Shown: piece after piece, positions 1-8,310 of the stretch
How the letters are laid out: every line of letters begins with the position of its first letter
How positions within the stretch are numbered: position 1 is the stretch's first letter
Assembly (NCBI GenBank): GCA_002348825.1
Contig: DEBN01000055.1
Span: 19,325-36,375, forward strand
Reading direction: 5' to 3'
Length of the DNA stretch: 17,051 nucleotides
Source of the DNA: Gammaproteobacteria bacterium UBA2955
GTDB lineage: Bacteria; Pseudomonadota; Gammaproteobacteria; Pseudomonadales; Azotimanducaceae
Notes under the pieces: generated by a model
The model's input: the letters and a program-made list of their open reading frames with translations, nothing else
Told to the model about the DNA's origin: nothing
Database searches by the model: none
Program-made: the position numbers and the translations under genes

Positions 1-1946
1 TTAGACTCGAGTGTAAGCGGAGGAATGACGACTGGCGGCAATGCCTCTGCGCCCGCCGAAACGCTTAAACACGCCTTACCCGCTTTGTTTTTGGTCACCA
101 TATCGGCCAACGGCCCAACAAAACCAAAGCCCGCGTTACTGGCCAGCAGCACTTTGGTCGCGCTGCCGCCCATCACAACACCGACAAAGCGAGCGCCGTC
201 CTTGGGCTTGAAACGACCCGTCAGCGGTTCGCCCTGACTCCGAGCTGACGGCAAACTGTGAGCCGGGCTGTTGTAGGTGCGCCCATGCGAATCTAAAAAC
301 ACCAGTATTTCGTTGCTGCGACCACGCGCAAACTGAGCAAATTTGTCGCCGCTGCGATAGGCTAACTCCGCAGGGTCAAGTTCATGGCCCTTCGCCGCGC
401 GAACCCAACCTTTCTCCGATACCACTACCGTGATCGGGTCATTGGTCAACAGATCTTCTTCGCTGAACGCGCGCGCTTCATCCGCAGCGACCAGGGGTGA
501 ACGCCGCTCGTCGCCGTAATCTGCAGCCAGTGCCAATAGCTCTTTCTTCATGAGGGTCTGCAAGCGCGCTTTCGAGCTTAAGGTTTTTTCGAGCCCTGCC
601 TTTTCACTCGCCAAATCGTCTTTTTCCGATTGCAATTTGATTTCTTCAAGCTTTGCAAGCTGTCGCAAGCGCAGATCCAATATGGCATTCGCCTGAATCT
701 CGGAGATTTTGAACCGCGCCATTAATTCCTGACGAGGGCTGTCTTCCTCACGAATAATACGGATCACCTCGTCAAGATTGAGATAGGCGATTAGCAATCC
801 ATCGAGGATGTGCAACCGGTCGTTAATTTTGTCGAGACGGAAATTCAAGCGTCGCGAGACGACATCCAACCGATACCGCAACCACTCCTTTACGATCTGC
901 GCCAGATTCTTAACCGCAGGGCGTTGATCCAAGCCGATGATGTTCAGGTTAACCCGGTAGTTGCGTTGCAGATCCGTGGTCGCAAACAAATGGCTCATCA
1001 AGCGCTCGTAATCGACCCGGTTGGAACGCGGCACCAACACCAGCCGCATGGGGTTTTCATGATCGGACTCGTCGCGTAAATCCACGAGCATAGGCAGCTT
1101 GCGGGCCTGCATTTGCTGCGCAATCTGCTCCAACACTTTGGCCGGCGACGTTTGGTGGGGCAGCGCGGTTATGACCAGTTCGCTATTTTCTCTGTGCCAC
1201 ACCGCACGAGCACGAATACTGCCGCGGCCGGTTTCGTAAATTTCTCGTATCTCGGCCTCTGGGGTAATGATCTGCGCCGAGGTCGGGTAGTCGGGCGCCT
1301 TGATGTGAGTCATCAGGTCCGCGACGCTGGCCTTGGGATTGTCGAGCATGTGGATGCACGCACTCAGCACTTCGTTAAAATTGTGCGGTGGAATATCCGT
1401 TGCCATACCCACGGCAATGCCAGTACTGCCATTGAGCAGTAAATAAGGCACTTGGGCGGGCAATAGCTTGGGTTCATCCACCGTGCCGTCGAAATTCGCC
1501 ACATAGTCCACGGTGCCTTGGCGCGATTCCGCCAGCAATAAATCTGCATAACGCGATAGCCGCGCCTCGGTGTAACGCATGGCGGCGAAAGATTTCGGGT
1601 CGTCTGGCGCGCCCCAGTTACCCTGACCATCCACCAGCGGGTAGCGAAACGAAAAAGGCTGGGCCATCAGCACCATCGCCTCATAGCATGCGCTGTCGCC
1701 ATGGGGGTGAAACTTACCCAACACGTCACCGACCGTACGTGCAGACTTAACAAACTTAGCCTGACTGTTTAAGCCCAACTCGCCCATGGCATAGATAATG
1801 CGCCGCTGAACAGGCTTTAATCCGTCACCAATGTGCGGTAACGCTCGGTCATTGATAACGTACATCGAATAATCAAGATAGGCCCGCTCCGTATACACCG
1901 ACAGCGGCATGGTTTCTTGATCGGCGGGTCGGATTTCGTCATCCAT
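1..1946 (-). CDS. parC: DNA topoisomerase IV subunit A, C-terminus cut by window edge
   Basis: ParC is the breakage-reunion subunit of topoisomerase IV, which with ParE unlinks daughter chromosomes. About 648 residues are visible against roughly 750 in E. coli ParC, so the last part of the C-terminal beta-propeller lies beyond base 1. Translation from ATG at 1946 begins [10 protein letters not shown] and follows E. coli ParC closely. The winged-helix segment contains [11 protein letters not shown] (residues 80-90), and the catalytic tyrosine is Tyr125 in [10 protein letters not shown]. The quinolone-determining positions equivalent to E. coli Ser80 and Glu84 are Ser85 and Glu89, the susceptible state. 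The DESDHENP and NRVD motifs and the QGEPLTG segment of the C-terminal domain are also readable. An AGGT lies about 9 bases before the start. parC follows parE after 45 bp with no terminator seen, so the two subunits are probably co-transcribed. Confidence 0.97.
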   Translation of the reverse strand, partial: MDDEIRPADQETMPLSVYTERAYLDYSMYVINDRALPHIGDGLKPVQRRIIYAMGELGLNSQAKFVKSARTVGDVLGKFHPHGDSACYEAMVLMAQPFSFRYPLVDGQGNWGAPDDPKSFAAMRYTEARLSRYADLLLAESRQGTVDYVANFDGTVDEPKLLPAQVPYLLLNGSTGIAVGMATDIPPHNFNEVLSACIHMLDNPKASVADLMTHIKAPDYPTSAQIITPEAEIREIYETGRGSIRARAVWHRENSELVITALPHQTSPAKVLEQIAQQMQARKLPMLVDLRDESDHENPMRLVLVPRSNRVDYERLMSHLFATTDLQRNYRVNLNIIGLDQRPAVKNLAQIVKEWLRYRLDVVSRRLNFRLDKINDRLHILDGLLIAYLNLDEVIRIIREEDSPRQELMARFKISEIQANAILDLRLRQLAKLEEIKLQSEKDDLASEKAGLEKTLSSKARLQTLMKKELLALAADYGDERRSPLVAADEARAFSEEDLLTNDPITVVVSEKGWVRAAKGHELDPAELAYRSGDKFAQFARGRSNEILVFLDSHGRTYNSPAHSLPSARSQGEPLTGRFKPKDGARFVGVVMGGSATKVLLASNAGFGFVGPLADMVTKNKAGKACLSVSAGAEALPPVVIPPLTLES

Positions 1947-1991
1947 CGTGTTGTACCTGCTTGTTACGAAGAGCGCAAAACGCTGTCGCGG

Positions 1992-3887
1992 CTAGGCGAT
2001 CGATGCCCGATCGCCGTTCTTTTCCAACCAAGTGCGGCGTTCCGACGAGCGTTTTTTCGCCAACAACATGTCCATGGTGTCGTCAGTCTTGCGCCCCGCA
2101 TCGAGAGTCAACTGCACCAGCCGTCTGGTTTCCGGCACCATAGTGGTTTCGCGTAATTGCATAGGATTCATCTCGCCCAGCCCTTTGAAGCGCTGCACCG
2201 TGGGATTAGCGCGCTTATTTTCTGCCGCGACCTTATCCAAGATGGCATTGCGTTCGGAATCGTCAAGCGCGTAATACACATCTTTAGCCACATCTATTCG
2301 ATACAGCGGCGGCATCGCCACAAACACATGCCCAGCAGCTACAAGCGCGCGAAAATGTTTTACAAATAGCGCGCACAACAAAGTGGCTATATGCAAACCA
2401 TCGGAGTCTGCATCCGCCAGAATGCAAATTTTGTTATAGCGCAAATTTGCTAAGTCGCTGGAAGCTGGGTCCACGCCGATAGCCAACGCGATATCATGCA
2501 CCTCTTGGGACCCCAACACCTGGCTTGAATCGACCTCCCAAGTGTTAAGAATTTTTCCGCGCAATGGCAACACCGCCTGAAATTCGCGATCACGCGCCTG
2601 CTTGGCGCTGCCGCCCGCTGATTCCCCCTCGACTAGGAACAGTTCCGCGCTCTGGGCGTCTTGCCCGGAACAATCAGCCAATTTGCCAGGTAGCGCAGGC
2701 CCCGCTGTTACCCGTTTGCGCGCCACTTTCTTCGCCGCCTGAATGCGCCGCTGCGCATTGTTTATCGCCAACTCGGCAATGCTTTCACCCTCGCTCGCGT
2801 GTTCGTTTAACCACAAACTAAAGGCATCCTTTGCAGCGCCCGCGACAAACACCGCGGCCTGTCGCGACGACAGGCGTTCCTTGGTCTGCCCAGCAAACTG
2901 GGGATCGCCCAGCTTAGCGCTCAGCACATAACTGCACTGCTCCCAGATATCATCACCGGTAATTTTGACCCCTCGGGGGATCAGGTCACGAAATTCACAA
3001 AATTCTTTCAGCGCGTCGATCAGACCCGAGCGCAGACCGTTAACGTGGGTTCCGCCCTGAGGGGTGGGAATGAGATTGACATAAGACTCTGCCAATGGCG
3101 CCGGGCCATCCACGACCCATTTCAAAGCGTAATCTACTGCCTCGCCAGTACCGCTCGCACTGTGCATTACGGTGGTTAAAGGAATGCACTCAGCACCGTC
3201 TAGGGCGTGCTCCAAATATTCCTGCAAACCATCGGCGTAATACCATGTCGCATTTTGCGACGGGTCTGCCTCGACCGCTAAACCAACACGCAAGCCCGGG
3301 CACAAAACCGCCTTGGCACGCAATAAATGACGCAGCTTGCTCACACTGATGGTCGGCGAATCGAAGTAACCCGCTTCGGGCATAAATACTACCCGCGTAC
3401 CGGTATTGCGCTTACCAACCGTGTCGACGATCTCTAAAGTGCTGACGGGCTCTCCGTGCTCGTAACGCTGGCGATACAAATTACCATCGCGCTTAATTTC
3501 TACCTCCAGCCAGTCCGAAAGCGCGTTAACGACGGACACTCCAACGCCATGCAAACCGCCCGAAAAATTATAGTTCTCGTTATCGAACTTACCGCCCGCA
3601 TGGAGCCGAGTGAGGATAAGTTCCACACCCGACACCTTGTGCTCAGGGTGCTTGTCGACGGGCATTCCTCGGCCATCGTCTATCACCTCTACCGACCCGT
3701 CTCTATTCAGCGCGACTTCGATTTCGTGCGCGTGCCCGGCGATGGCTTCATCTACGCTATTGTCCACGACCTCCTGTACGAGATGATTCGGTCGAGCAGT
3801 GTCCGTATACATCCCAGGCCGTCGCCGCACTGGTTCCAGACCTGAGAGCACCTGTAAGGATTTCGCTGAATATTCTTTTCCTGCCAT
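1992..3887 (-). CDS. parE: DNA topoisomerase IV subunit B (ATPase subunit)
   Basis: ParE supplies ATP hydrolysis for strand passage by topoisomerase IV in the cytoplasm. The 631-residue product matches E. coli ParE (630) in length. The GHKL ATPase shows the catalytic Glu39 and Asn43 in EVVDNSVDEA, DDGRGMP at about 70-76, and GGLHGVGVSVV at about 110-120. The transducer domain carries QTKERLSS near 334-341. The TOPRIM domain shows VEGESAGGS starting at 419 (Glu420), PLRGK at 441-445 and DADSDG at 492-497. The C-terminus retains RFKGLGEMNP. The ATG at 3887 gives the expected N-terminus (YSAKSLQVLSGLEPVRRRPGMY). The Shine-Dalgarno sequence is weak. PLRGK and QTKERLSS are closer to ParE than to GyrB, and adjacency to parC supports the assignment. 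The gene usually found upstream, yqiA, is absent: only 101 bp separate parE from cpdA. Confidence 0.97.
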   Translation of the reverse strand: MAGKEYSAKSLQVLSGLEPVRRRPGMYTDTARPNHLVQEVVDNSVDEAIAGHAHEIEVALNRDGSVEVIDDGRGMPVDKHPEHKVSGVELILTRLHAGGKFDNENYNFSGGLHGVGVSVVNALSDWLEVEIKRDGNLYRQRYEHGEPVSTLEIVDTVGKRNTGTRVVFMPEAGYFDSPTISVSKLRHLLRAKAVLCPGLRVGLAVEADPSQNATWYYADGLQEYLEHALDGAECIPLTTVMHSASGTGEAVDYALKWVVDGPAPLAESYVNLIPTPQGGTHVNGLRSGLIDALKEFCEFRDLIPRGVKITGDDIWEQCSYVLSAKLGDPQFAGQTKERLSSRQAAVFVAGAAKDAFSLWLNEHASEGESIAELAINNAQRRIQAAKKVARKRVTAGPALPGKLADCSGQDAQSAELFLVEGESAGGSAKQARDREFQAVLPLRGKILNTWEVDSSQVLGSQEVHDIALAIGVDPASSDLANLRYNKICILADADSDGLHIATLLCALFVKHFRALVAAGHVFVAMPPLYRIDVAKDVYYALDDSERNAILDKVAAENKRANPTVQRFKGLGEMNPMQLRETTMVPETRRLVQLTLDAGRKTDDTMDMLLAKKRSSERRTWLEKNGDRASIA

Positions 3888-3988
3888 AGAGTTCTAAGCG
3901 CCGTTTTATCGTCAACAATGCTGCGGTGGTGGCTCTGAGCGAACCGTCCACAGTATATCGCCTTGGCGAGCTAATAGGGGAAAGCGCT

Positions 3989-4738
3989 TCATCCCTCAAC
4001 TCTTCTAACAGTTCGCTTAATTGTTTTATCGTCCGCCAAATCTAGCCATTGGTAGCCGGGGCCCTGATCATCGACCGCGAACTTCGCACTGCGGGGCTGA
4101 AATTGGAAACCCGTAGATGGCGCACCGAACACCGGCCAGCCACCTACCCGACCCTCTACAACTTGGTGCGCATGACCAAAAACCACACCGCGTATTCGCT
4201 GTTTGCTGACGCCGTTGAGCCAGTTCATCAACTCAAGCGGTTCAGCGATGCGATCTTTGTCTAACCACGGGCAGTCGACCTCAACCAGCGGGTGGTGGGT
4301 CGCCAGCAAAACTGAATGGGCCGCACCTTGTTGTAACCCTTGAGCAACGGAATGACGATCTATATCCGTAATCAGAGATTTCGGCTTGTCGTCTTCGTGG
4401 CTGTCTAACGCCTGCAGGTGCCAGTCCGGCCAAACAATCGCATCCATCGGCATGCTCGCCTCCTGCATCACATGCAGCACGTCATGATTGCCCGGCAGGG
4501 ATAACACTGGCACGTCGAAATAGTCGCTAACGATACGCAAAAAACGCTCGTATACCGGCACTGTCGGTGTGTGCGCAACATCGCCCGAGGCGATGATCGC
4601 GTCACAGCCATTGCGCGCCGCGTCGCCAGCTGCCTGATGCAGTACCGCTCTTAGGGTCGCTTCAGTGTCGATCTGCAGCAGAGTCTCGCCACGCACCACC
4701 AAGTGGCAGTCGCTGATATGCAGAACTCGCCGCGCCAA
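3989..4738 (-). CDS. cpdA: 3',5'-cyclic AMP phosphodiesterase-like metallophosphoesterase
   Basis: The 249-residue protein is a calcineurin-like binuclear metallophosphoesterase of the CpdA/Icc type, which hydrolyses cAMP to AMP in E. coli. Visible metal-site motifs in order are Asp10-x-His12, GDVAH (52-56), GNHD (83-86), HHP (148-150) and GHAH (188-191). The C-terminal APSTGFQFQP followed by the PGY segment is typical of CpdA rather than of generic phosphoesterases. The start is TTG at 4738. It is preferred because Asp10 lies only nine residues in and I see no ATG or GTG start between the upstream stop and that motif. The gene begins 5 bp after the yqiB stop, consistent with translational coupling, and precedes parE as in the gammaproteobacterial yqiB-cpdA-(yqiA)-parE cluster. 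cAMP as substrate is inferred from the family and context. Confidence 0.92.
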   Translation of the reverse strand: MARRVLHISDCHLVVRGETLLQIDTEATLRAVLHQAAGDAARNGCDAIIASGDVAHTPTVPVYERFLRIVSDYFDVPVLSLPGNHDVLHVMQEASMPMDAIVWPDWHLQALDSHEDDKPKSLITDIDRHSVAQGLQQGAAHSVLLATHHPLVEVDCPWLDKDRIAEPLELMNWLNGVSKQRIRGVVFGHAHQVVEGRVGGWPVFGAPSTGFQFQPRSAKFAVDDQGPGYQWLDLADDKTIKRTVRRVEG

Positions 4739-4743
4739 GAATA

Positions 4744-5253
4744 TTAGCCGCCCGGTTCGAGCGACACATCCATAACACCACCAACCGCCAAGCAGTAACG
4801 CAAATATTCCCCTAAAAATTGATTAAGTTGAGCCTTCTCGTCGCGTTGGCGCATTCGTCGGTTGGGCACCTCGTAACTGCCATGAAAGCGGTTTTGATGT
4901 TGATACTCGACCACTTCGGCGCTCTTCGCATCATGGTACATACGAATGCGCATATTGGGGCTGCGGCCCCAGCTCAGTTGCGGGCGCTGCACCAGTTGGA
5001 TCAAAGTGGTGTAGCGACTGCGTTCTATCACCGTCAGCTCCACCAGAATAGATTGACTGGTCTGCGGCGATTCGCCGAGCAACGAAATACAGCGCTGATC
5101 TTGGCTGTGGACCTCCGGAAATAAACGCATCAGGCGTTCGTAGTTAAGGTCGCACTCGGCCATATGCGCGACTAAATCGATCGTATATTGGCGCCGGTAA
5201 CGCGACGAAAAGGCTTTATTGGCGAACCCCCCCGTGGCGAAGCCGTCTGCCAA
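4744..5253 (-). CDS. yqiB: YqiB-family protein (DUF1249)
   Basis: This conserved protein has no established biochemical role. The core from about residue 20 onward aligns with E. coli YqiB (about 140 residues). It shows ERSRYTTL near the middle, MRIRMYHDA, VPNRRMRQRDEKAQLNQFL and EYLRYCLA near the C-terminus. The annotated start is TTG at 5253, giving 169 residues, about 20 more than YqiB at the N-terminus. No ATG, GTG or TTG lies between 5253 and the conserved YTIDL segment, and the reading frame is closed by a stop around 5318-5325. The true start is therefore this TTG or a rarer codon. A run of seven G on the coding strand sits a few codons inside the start, so a sequencing indel could also have altered the N-terminus. 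It is the first gene seen of the group leading to topoisomerase IV. Confidence 0.85.
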   Translation of the reverse strand: MADGFATGGFANKAFSSRYRRQYTIDLVAHMAECDLNYERLMRLFPEVHSQDQRCISLLGESPQTSQSILVELTVIERSRYTTLIQLVQRPQLSWGRSPNMRIRMYHDAKSAEVVEYQHQNRFHGSYEVPNRRMRQRDEKAQLNQFLGEYLRYCLAVGGVMDVSLEPGG

Positions 5254-5590
5254 CGCCGTCGACCGACTTAAAATATCTTCAGTAGTTTCTGGTCGCTTGT
5301 CGATGATCCAACATCCCTGTCAATAACCTTTAGAGCAATTCAGCGCCCTGCGCCTGCGCCGCAAGAATATAACGAGGCTAACGCCATAGGTCACGATGAA
5401 ACCACACCTCATTACGGCTTTTATTCTAGAAAAAGCAGGAAATTTTCACATTCGACCACGTAACCTCTACCTCCCGTTGATAAAGTGTTAAGAAAAGTAA
5501 CAAATGTGCACTTTCGGCGTTAAGGCGGGTAAACTTTCCACCTCCTTGTGCTTGGATGGCGCAAGCTTCGGTTACCGTTAGGATTAATTT
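5254..5590. other. Divergent intergenic spacer between yqiB and tolC
   Basis: This 337-bp region separates the leftward yqiB-cpdA-parE-parC group from rightward tolC. I find no convincing coding sequence here. In many gammaproteobacteria this position holds nudF and sometimes thiC, and neither is present. It contains the candidate leftward promoter listed separately. It also has an AT-rich part (about 5411-5510) with a TTGATA hexamer at 5477-5482 that could belong to a tolC promoter, but I see no good -10 at the right spacing. A short frame with ATG at 5314 and stop at 5279 (11 codons) has no usable ribosome binding site. Confidence 0.6.
5366..5394 (-). promoter_or_regulatory. Candidate sigma-70 promoter for yqiB-cpdA-parE-parC
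   Basis: Read on the minus strand, GTGACC (5394 to 5389, four of six matches to TTGACA) is followed after exactly 17 bases by TATATT (5371 to 5366, five of six matches to TATAAT). Transcription would start near 5359 and leave a leader of about 105 bases before the yqiB TTG at 5253. Position and direction suit the operon, but the match is by eye only. Confidence 0.35.
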
Positions 5591-7018
5591 ATGCGCACAG
5601 CACCACAACTGACTAAGTCTCTGGCTACCGCAGCTATAGCATGTGCCAGTTTGTTCTGCGGCGGTGAGGCCTTTGCTGTAGATGTGCTCGGCGTATATCG
5701 CACCGCGGCTCAGCAAGACCCGGTCATCGGCGCTGCCAAGGCGGCCTATGCCGCCTCCAAAGAACAACTGCCCCAAGCTCGATCAGCTTTGTTGCCCAAT
5801 GTCGGCGGCAGCGTGAGCACCAGCAAAAATGTCCGTGAATTCCCTGGCGCGGTCGATGCAAACCCGGCCAGCCCCACGTTCGGACAACGTTATCAGGGAC
5901 AAACGTACAATGATCACGGCTGGAACGCGCAGGTGCGACAGCCGCTGGTCAACATATCAAGTTGGTTCACCGTCGGCAGCGCTAGCGCCAGCGTTAAGGC
6001 TGCCGAGTATGACCTCGCTGCCCAAGAACAAGATCTGATCGTGCGTGTGGTGCAGGCCTATCTCAACATTCTGCGCGCCCAGGACCGGTTAGACACGACG
6101 AACGCCGAGATCACTGCGGTGAAGCGACAGCTTGAGCAGGTGCAACAGCGGTTCGACGTAGGACTTGTGGCCATTACCGACGTGCTCGAATCTCAGGCCG
6201 CCTACGATAACGCCGTGGTGCGGGGCATACAGGCGGAGGGCGATTACGCCATTTCATTCGAAACCTTAAGCACCCTGACCGGCCAGTCCTATGACGCGCT
6301 GGATCGTCTCTCGAATACGCTGCCGATCGTCAACCCGGAGCCCTTTGATGAAGAAACTTGGGTTGACGCTGCGCTGTCGACGAATCATGGGATTAATTCT
6401 GCCAGCGCCCAATTGACCGCCGCACGCCGCGACATCCGGGCTAAACAGTCCGGGCATCTGCCCACCGTGGACGCAACCATAACTCAGGCACAGAACGTTA
6501 CCGGCGGGCAAAACTTTTTCGGTACAGACACCACTGAGCAAACGATCTACGGGCTGCAATTAACGGTGCCTTTGTACACGGGTGGATTAACCCGATCGCG
6601 TGTGCGTCAAGCCAATGCCAACGCTGCACGGGCTCAGGAATTATTACTCAGCCAGCAACTCAACGTCACCCGGGATACGCGAAATCTGTATAAATCGGTT
6701 ACTACTGACGTCATCCGCGTACGTGCGCGACTAAAGGCGATTCGTTCGGCCCAGTCCGCGCTGGAGGCGACACAGACCGGTTATGAGGTGGGCACTCGCA
6801 ACATCGTCGACGTTCTGCAAGCGCAGCAACGGCTGTATTCGTCACAATTTGATTACGCGGACTCGCGCTACAACTACGTGCTTAATCTCATGCGCTTGAA
6901 GCAGGTAGTAGGCACGCTGAATGAGCAGGATTTGGACGAACTCAACTCTTTTATGGATCCGGACAGTCAAGTAAAACGCGTGGTATCACTGCGTAGCCTC
7001 GCCGATCAACTCAATTAA
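5591..7018 (+). CDS. tolC: TolC-family outer membrane efflux/secretion channel
   Basis: TolC is the trimeric outer-membrane exit duct shared by tripartite drug pumps and type I secretion systems. The 475-residue product is close to E. coli TolC (493 with signal). It begins with a signal peptide: basic start, hydrophobic stretch to about residue 22, and likely cleavage after AFA at residue 29. The mature start VDVLGVYRTAAQQDP is typical of the family. Both structural repeats are visible: VGLVAITDVLESQAAYDNA near 200-215 and its C-terminal counterpart VGTRNIVDVLQAQQRLYSSQ near 400-420, which form the coiled-coil alpha-barrel. A TTAGGA about 8 bases before the ATG is a good ribosome binding site. 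No inner-membrane pump or adaptor gene lies nearby, so it probably serves several unlinked partners. Its 3' end overlaps the convergent waaA by 33 bp. Confidence 0.95.
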   Translation: MRTAPQLTKSLATAAIACASLFCGGEAFAVDVLGVYRTAAQQDPVIGAAKAAYAASKEQLPQARSALLPNVGGSVSTSKNVREFPGAVDANPASPTFGQRYQGQTYNDHGWNAQVRQPLVNISSWFTVGSASASVKAAEYDLAAQEQDLIVRVVQAYLNILRAQDRLDTTNAEITAVKRQLEQVQQRFDVGLVAITDVLESQAAYDNAVVRGIQAEGDYAISFETLSTLTGQSYDALDRLSNTLPIVNPEPFDEETWVDAALSTNHGINSASAQLTAARRDIRAKQSGHLPTVDATITQAQNVTGGQNFFGTDTTEQTIYGLQLTVPLYTGGLTRSRVRQANANAARAQELLLSQQLNVTRDTRNLYKSVTTDVIRVRARLKAIRSAQSALEATQTGYEVGTRNIVDVLQAQQRLYSSQFDYADSRYNYVLNLMRLKQVVGTLNEQDLDELNSFMDPDSQVKRVVSLRSLADQLN

Positions 7019-8299
7019 TCGTTTGGCAACGCGCTCACTCGCGCCCCTGTTTGCCATAGCTTCTGCATACCCAGCGGCACCGCTGCGCTCGCGCAGTGTG
7101 GCATCGTCTAACAGCATCGCCACTGTCTCGGTTAATGTTGCTGGCGAGTTGACCTGGTACATAGCGCCAACATCCACCAATTTTTCCGCGACCTCAGTAA
7201 AGTTAAAGCAGTGCGGCCCGCTGACTACCGGGGTACGTACCAGCGCCGGTTCAATAGGGTTTTGTCCACCGAAAGGAATCAAGCTGCCGCCGACGAAGGC
7301 CACGTCGGCAATGTCATAGAGTGGCAACAGCAGACCCATCTGATCAACGATAACAACATCTACCGGCGTCTTCTCAGACGACTTCAGCATCGTCGATAAA
7401 CAACCGACCGTGAACCCTGCGAGCTCTGTCAACGCTACCAAGGCCTCCGCCCGATGAGGGTGACGCGGCGCGATTATTAATTGCAGACGCGGAAACCTTA
7501 AACGCAATTGCCCCAGACACTGCAGCACCTGACCTTCTTCACCGTGATGAGTGGAGGCCGCCAGCCAAACTTGCTGCCCCTGCAAACGGCAACCAGCGAT
7601 TATGTCCGAGCGCTTCTGGTCCAGATCCTCTGGCAGCCCCCGATCAAACTTTAGGTTTCCAGCGACGCTTAAACGTCGGGGATCAACGCCAAGACTTTGG
7701 AAGCGCTCGGCATGGGCTGGGTACTGGCAACTGATGTGCTCCAGCAGCGCCAGCATGGGCTTACTGATGATCGCAAAGCGCCTGTACCCGCGCATGGAAC
7801 GGGCCGACAAACGAGCATTGATCAGACATGTTGGCACCGATTCGAGCGCAGCCTGAAGAATAAGATTGGGCCACAGCTCGGTTTCCATCAGCAACAGAAT
7901 ACGGGGTTGCACACGACGCCAGTAGCGCTTTACCGCAAAGGTCATATCGTAGGGCGCATATCTGTGCACAACCACATCGTCGAGCAACGCGTCGACTTGC
8001 TCAGCACCTGTCGGGGTCATGGTGGTAACCAGCACCTGATCATCCGGAAACTGAGCAGCAATGCGGCGGATTAATGGCGCGGCGGCGATAACTTCTCCGG
8101 CAGATACCGCATGAAACCAGATAACCGGGCGTGTGCCCCTCAGCGCTATGAAACCAAAGCGCTCTCCAATGCGACGACGATATTCAGGTTCGCGACGTCC
8201 GCGCCACCACAGACGCATAAGGATAAACGGCGTCGCCAGCAATAAAAATCCGCGGTAGAGCCGCAGCGCAGCGCTGACTTTGATGTGTGACGAAACCAT
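6986..8299 (-). CDS. waaA: 3-deoxy-D-manno-octulosonic acid (Kdo) transferase
   Basis: WaaA (KdtA) adds Kdo to the lipid A precursor at the cytoplasmic face of the inner membrane, using CMP-Kdo. The 437-residue protein is near the E. coli length (425). An N-terminal membrane anchor (about 12-31) is followed by the RRIGERFG basic segment. The catalytic glutamate in HAVSAGE is Glu69. TTMTPTGAEQV, METELWPNLI, NARLSARS, a PRHPHR motif and FVGGSLIPFGGQNPIEPA complete the GT-B signature, with PHCFNF near the end. ATG at 8299 lies 11 bp after the stop of the upstream half-kinase gene, with only a weak Shine-Dalgarno, so translational coupling is likely. Whether the enzyme transfers one Kdo or two cannot be told from sequence by eye. 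Confidence 0.96.
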   Translation of the reverse strand: MVSSHIKVSAALRLYRGFLLLATPFILMRLWWRGRREPEYRRRIGERFGFIALRGTRPVIWFHAVSAGEVIAAAPLIRRIAAQFPDDQVLVTTMTPTGAEQVDALLDDVVVHRYAPYDMTFAVKRYWRRVQPRILLLMETELWPNLILQAALESVPTCLINARLSARSMRGYRRFAIISKPMLALLEHISCQYPAHAERFQSLGVDPRRLSVAGNLKFDRGLPEDLDQKRSDIIAGCRLQGQQVWLAASTHHGEEGQVLQCLGQLRLRFPRLQLIIAPRHPHRAEALVALTELAGFTVGCLSTMLKSSEKTPVDVVIVDQMGLLLPLYDIADVAFVGGSLIPFGGQNPIEPALVRTPVVSGPHCFNFTEVAEKLVDVGAMYQVNSPATLTETVAMLLDDATLRERSGAAGYAEAMANRGASERVAKRLIELIGEATQ

Positions 8300-8310
8300 C
8301 GGTGACCGAC

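Noticed and set aside
1680..1720. Quinolone-resistance substitutions in ParC
   Set aside because: The two key positions are Ser85 and Glu89, the usual susceptible residues.
3456..3845. 129-residue open frame on the plus strand inside parE
   Set aside because: It lies antisense to a strongly conserved gene, shows no recognisable domain and follows from parE codon bias.
3952..3957. TATACT on the minus strand as a -10 element for an internal parE promoter
   Set aside because: No acceptable -35 hexamer lies 15 to 19 bases upstream.
7697..8074. 125-residue open frame on the plus strand inside waaA
   Set aside because: It is an antisense shadow of waaA with low-complexity composition and no family match I recognise.
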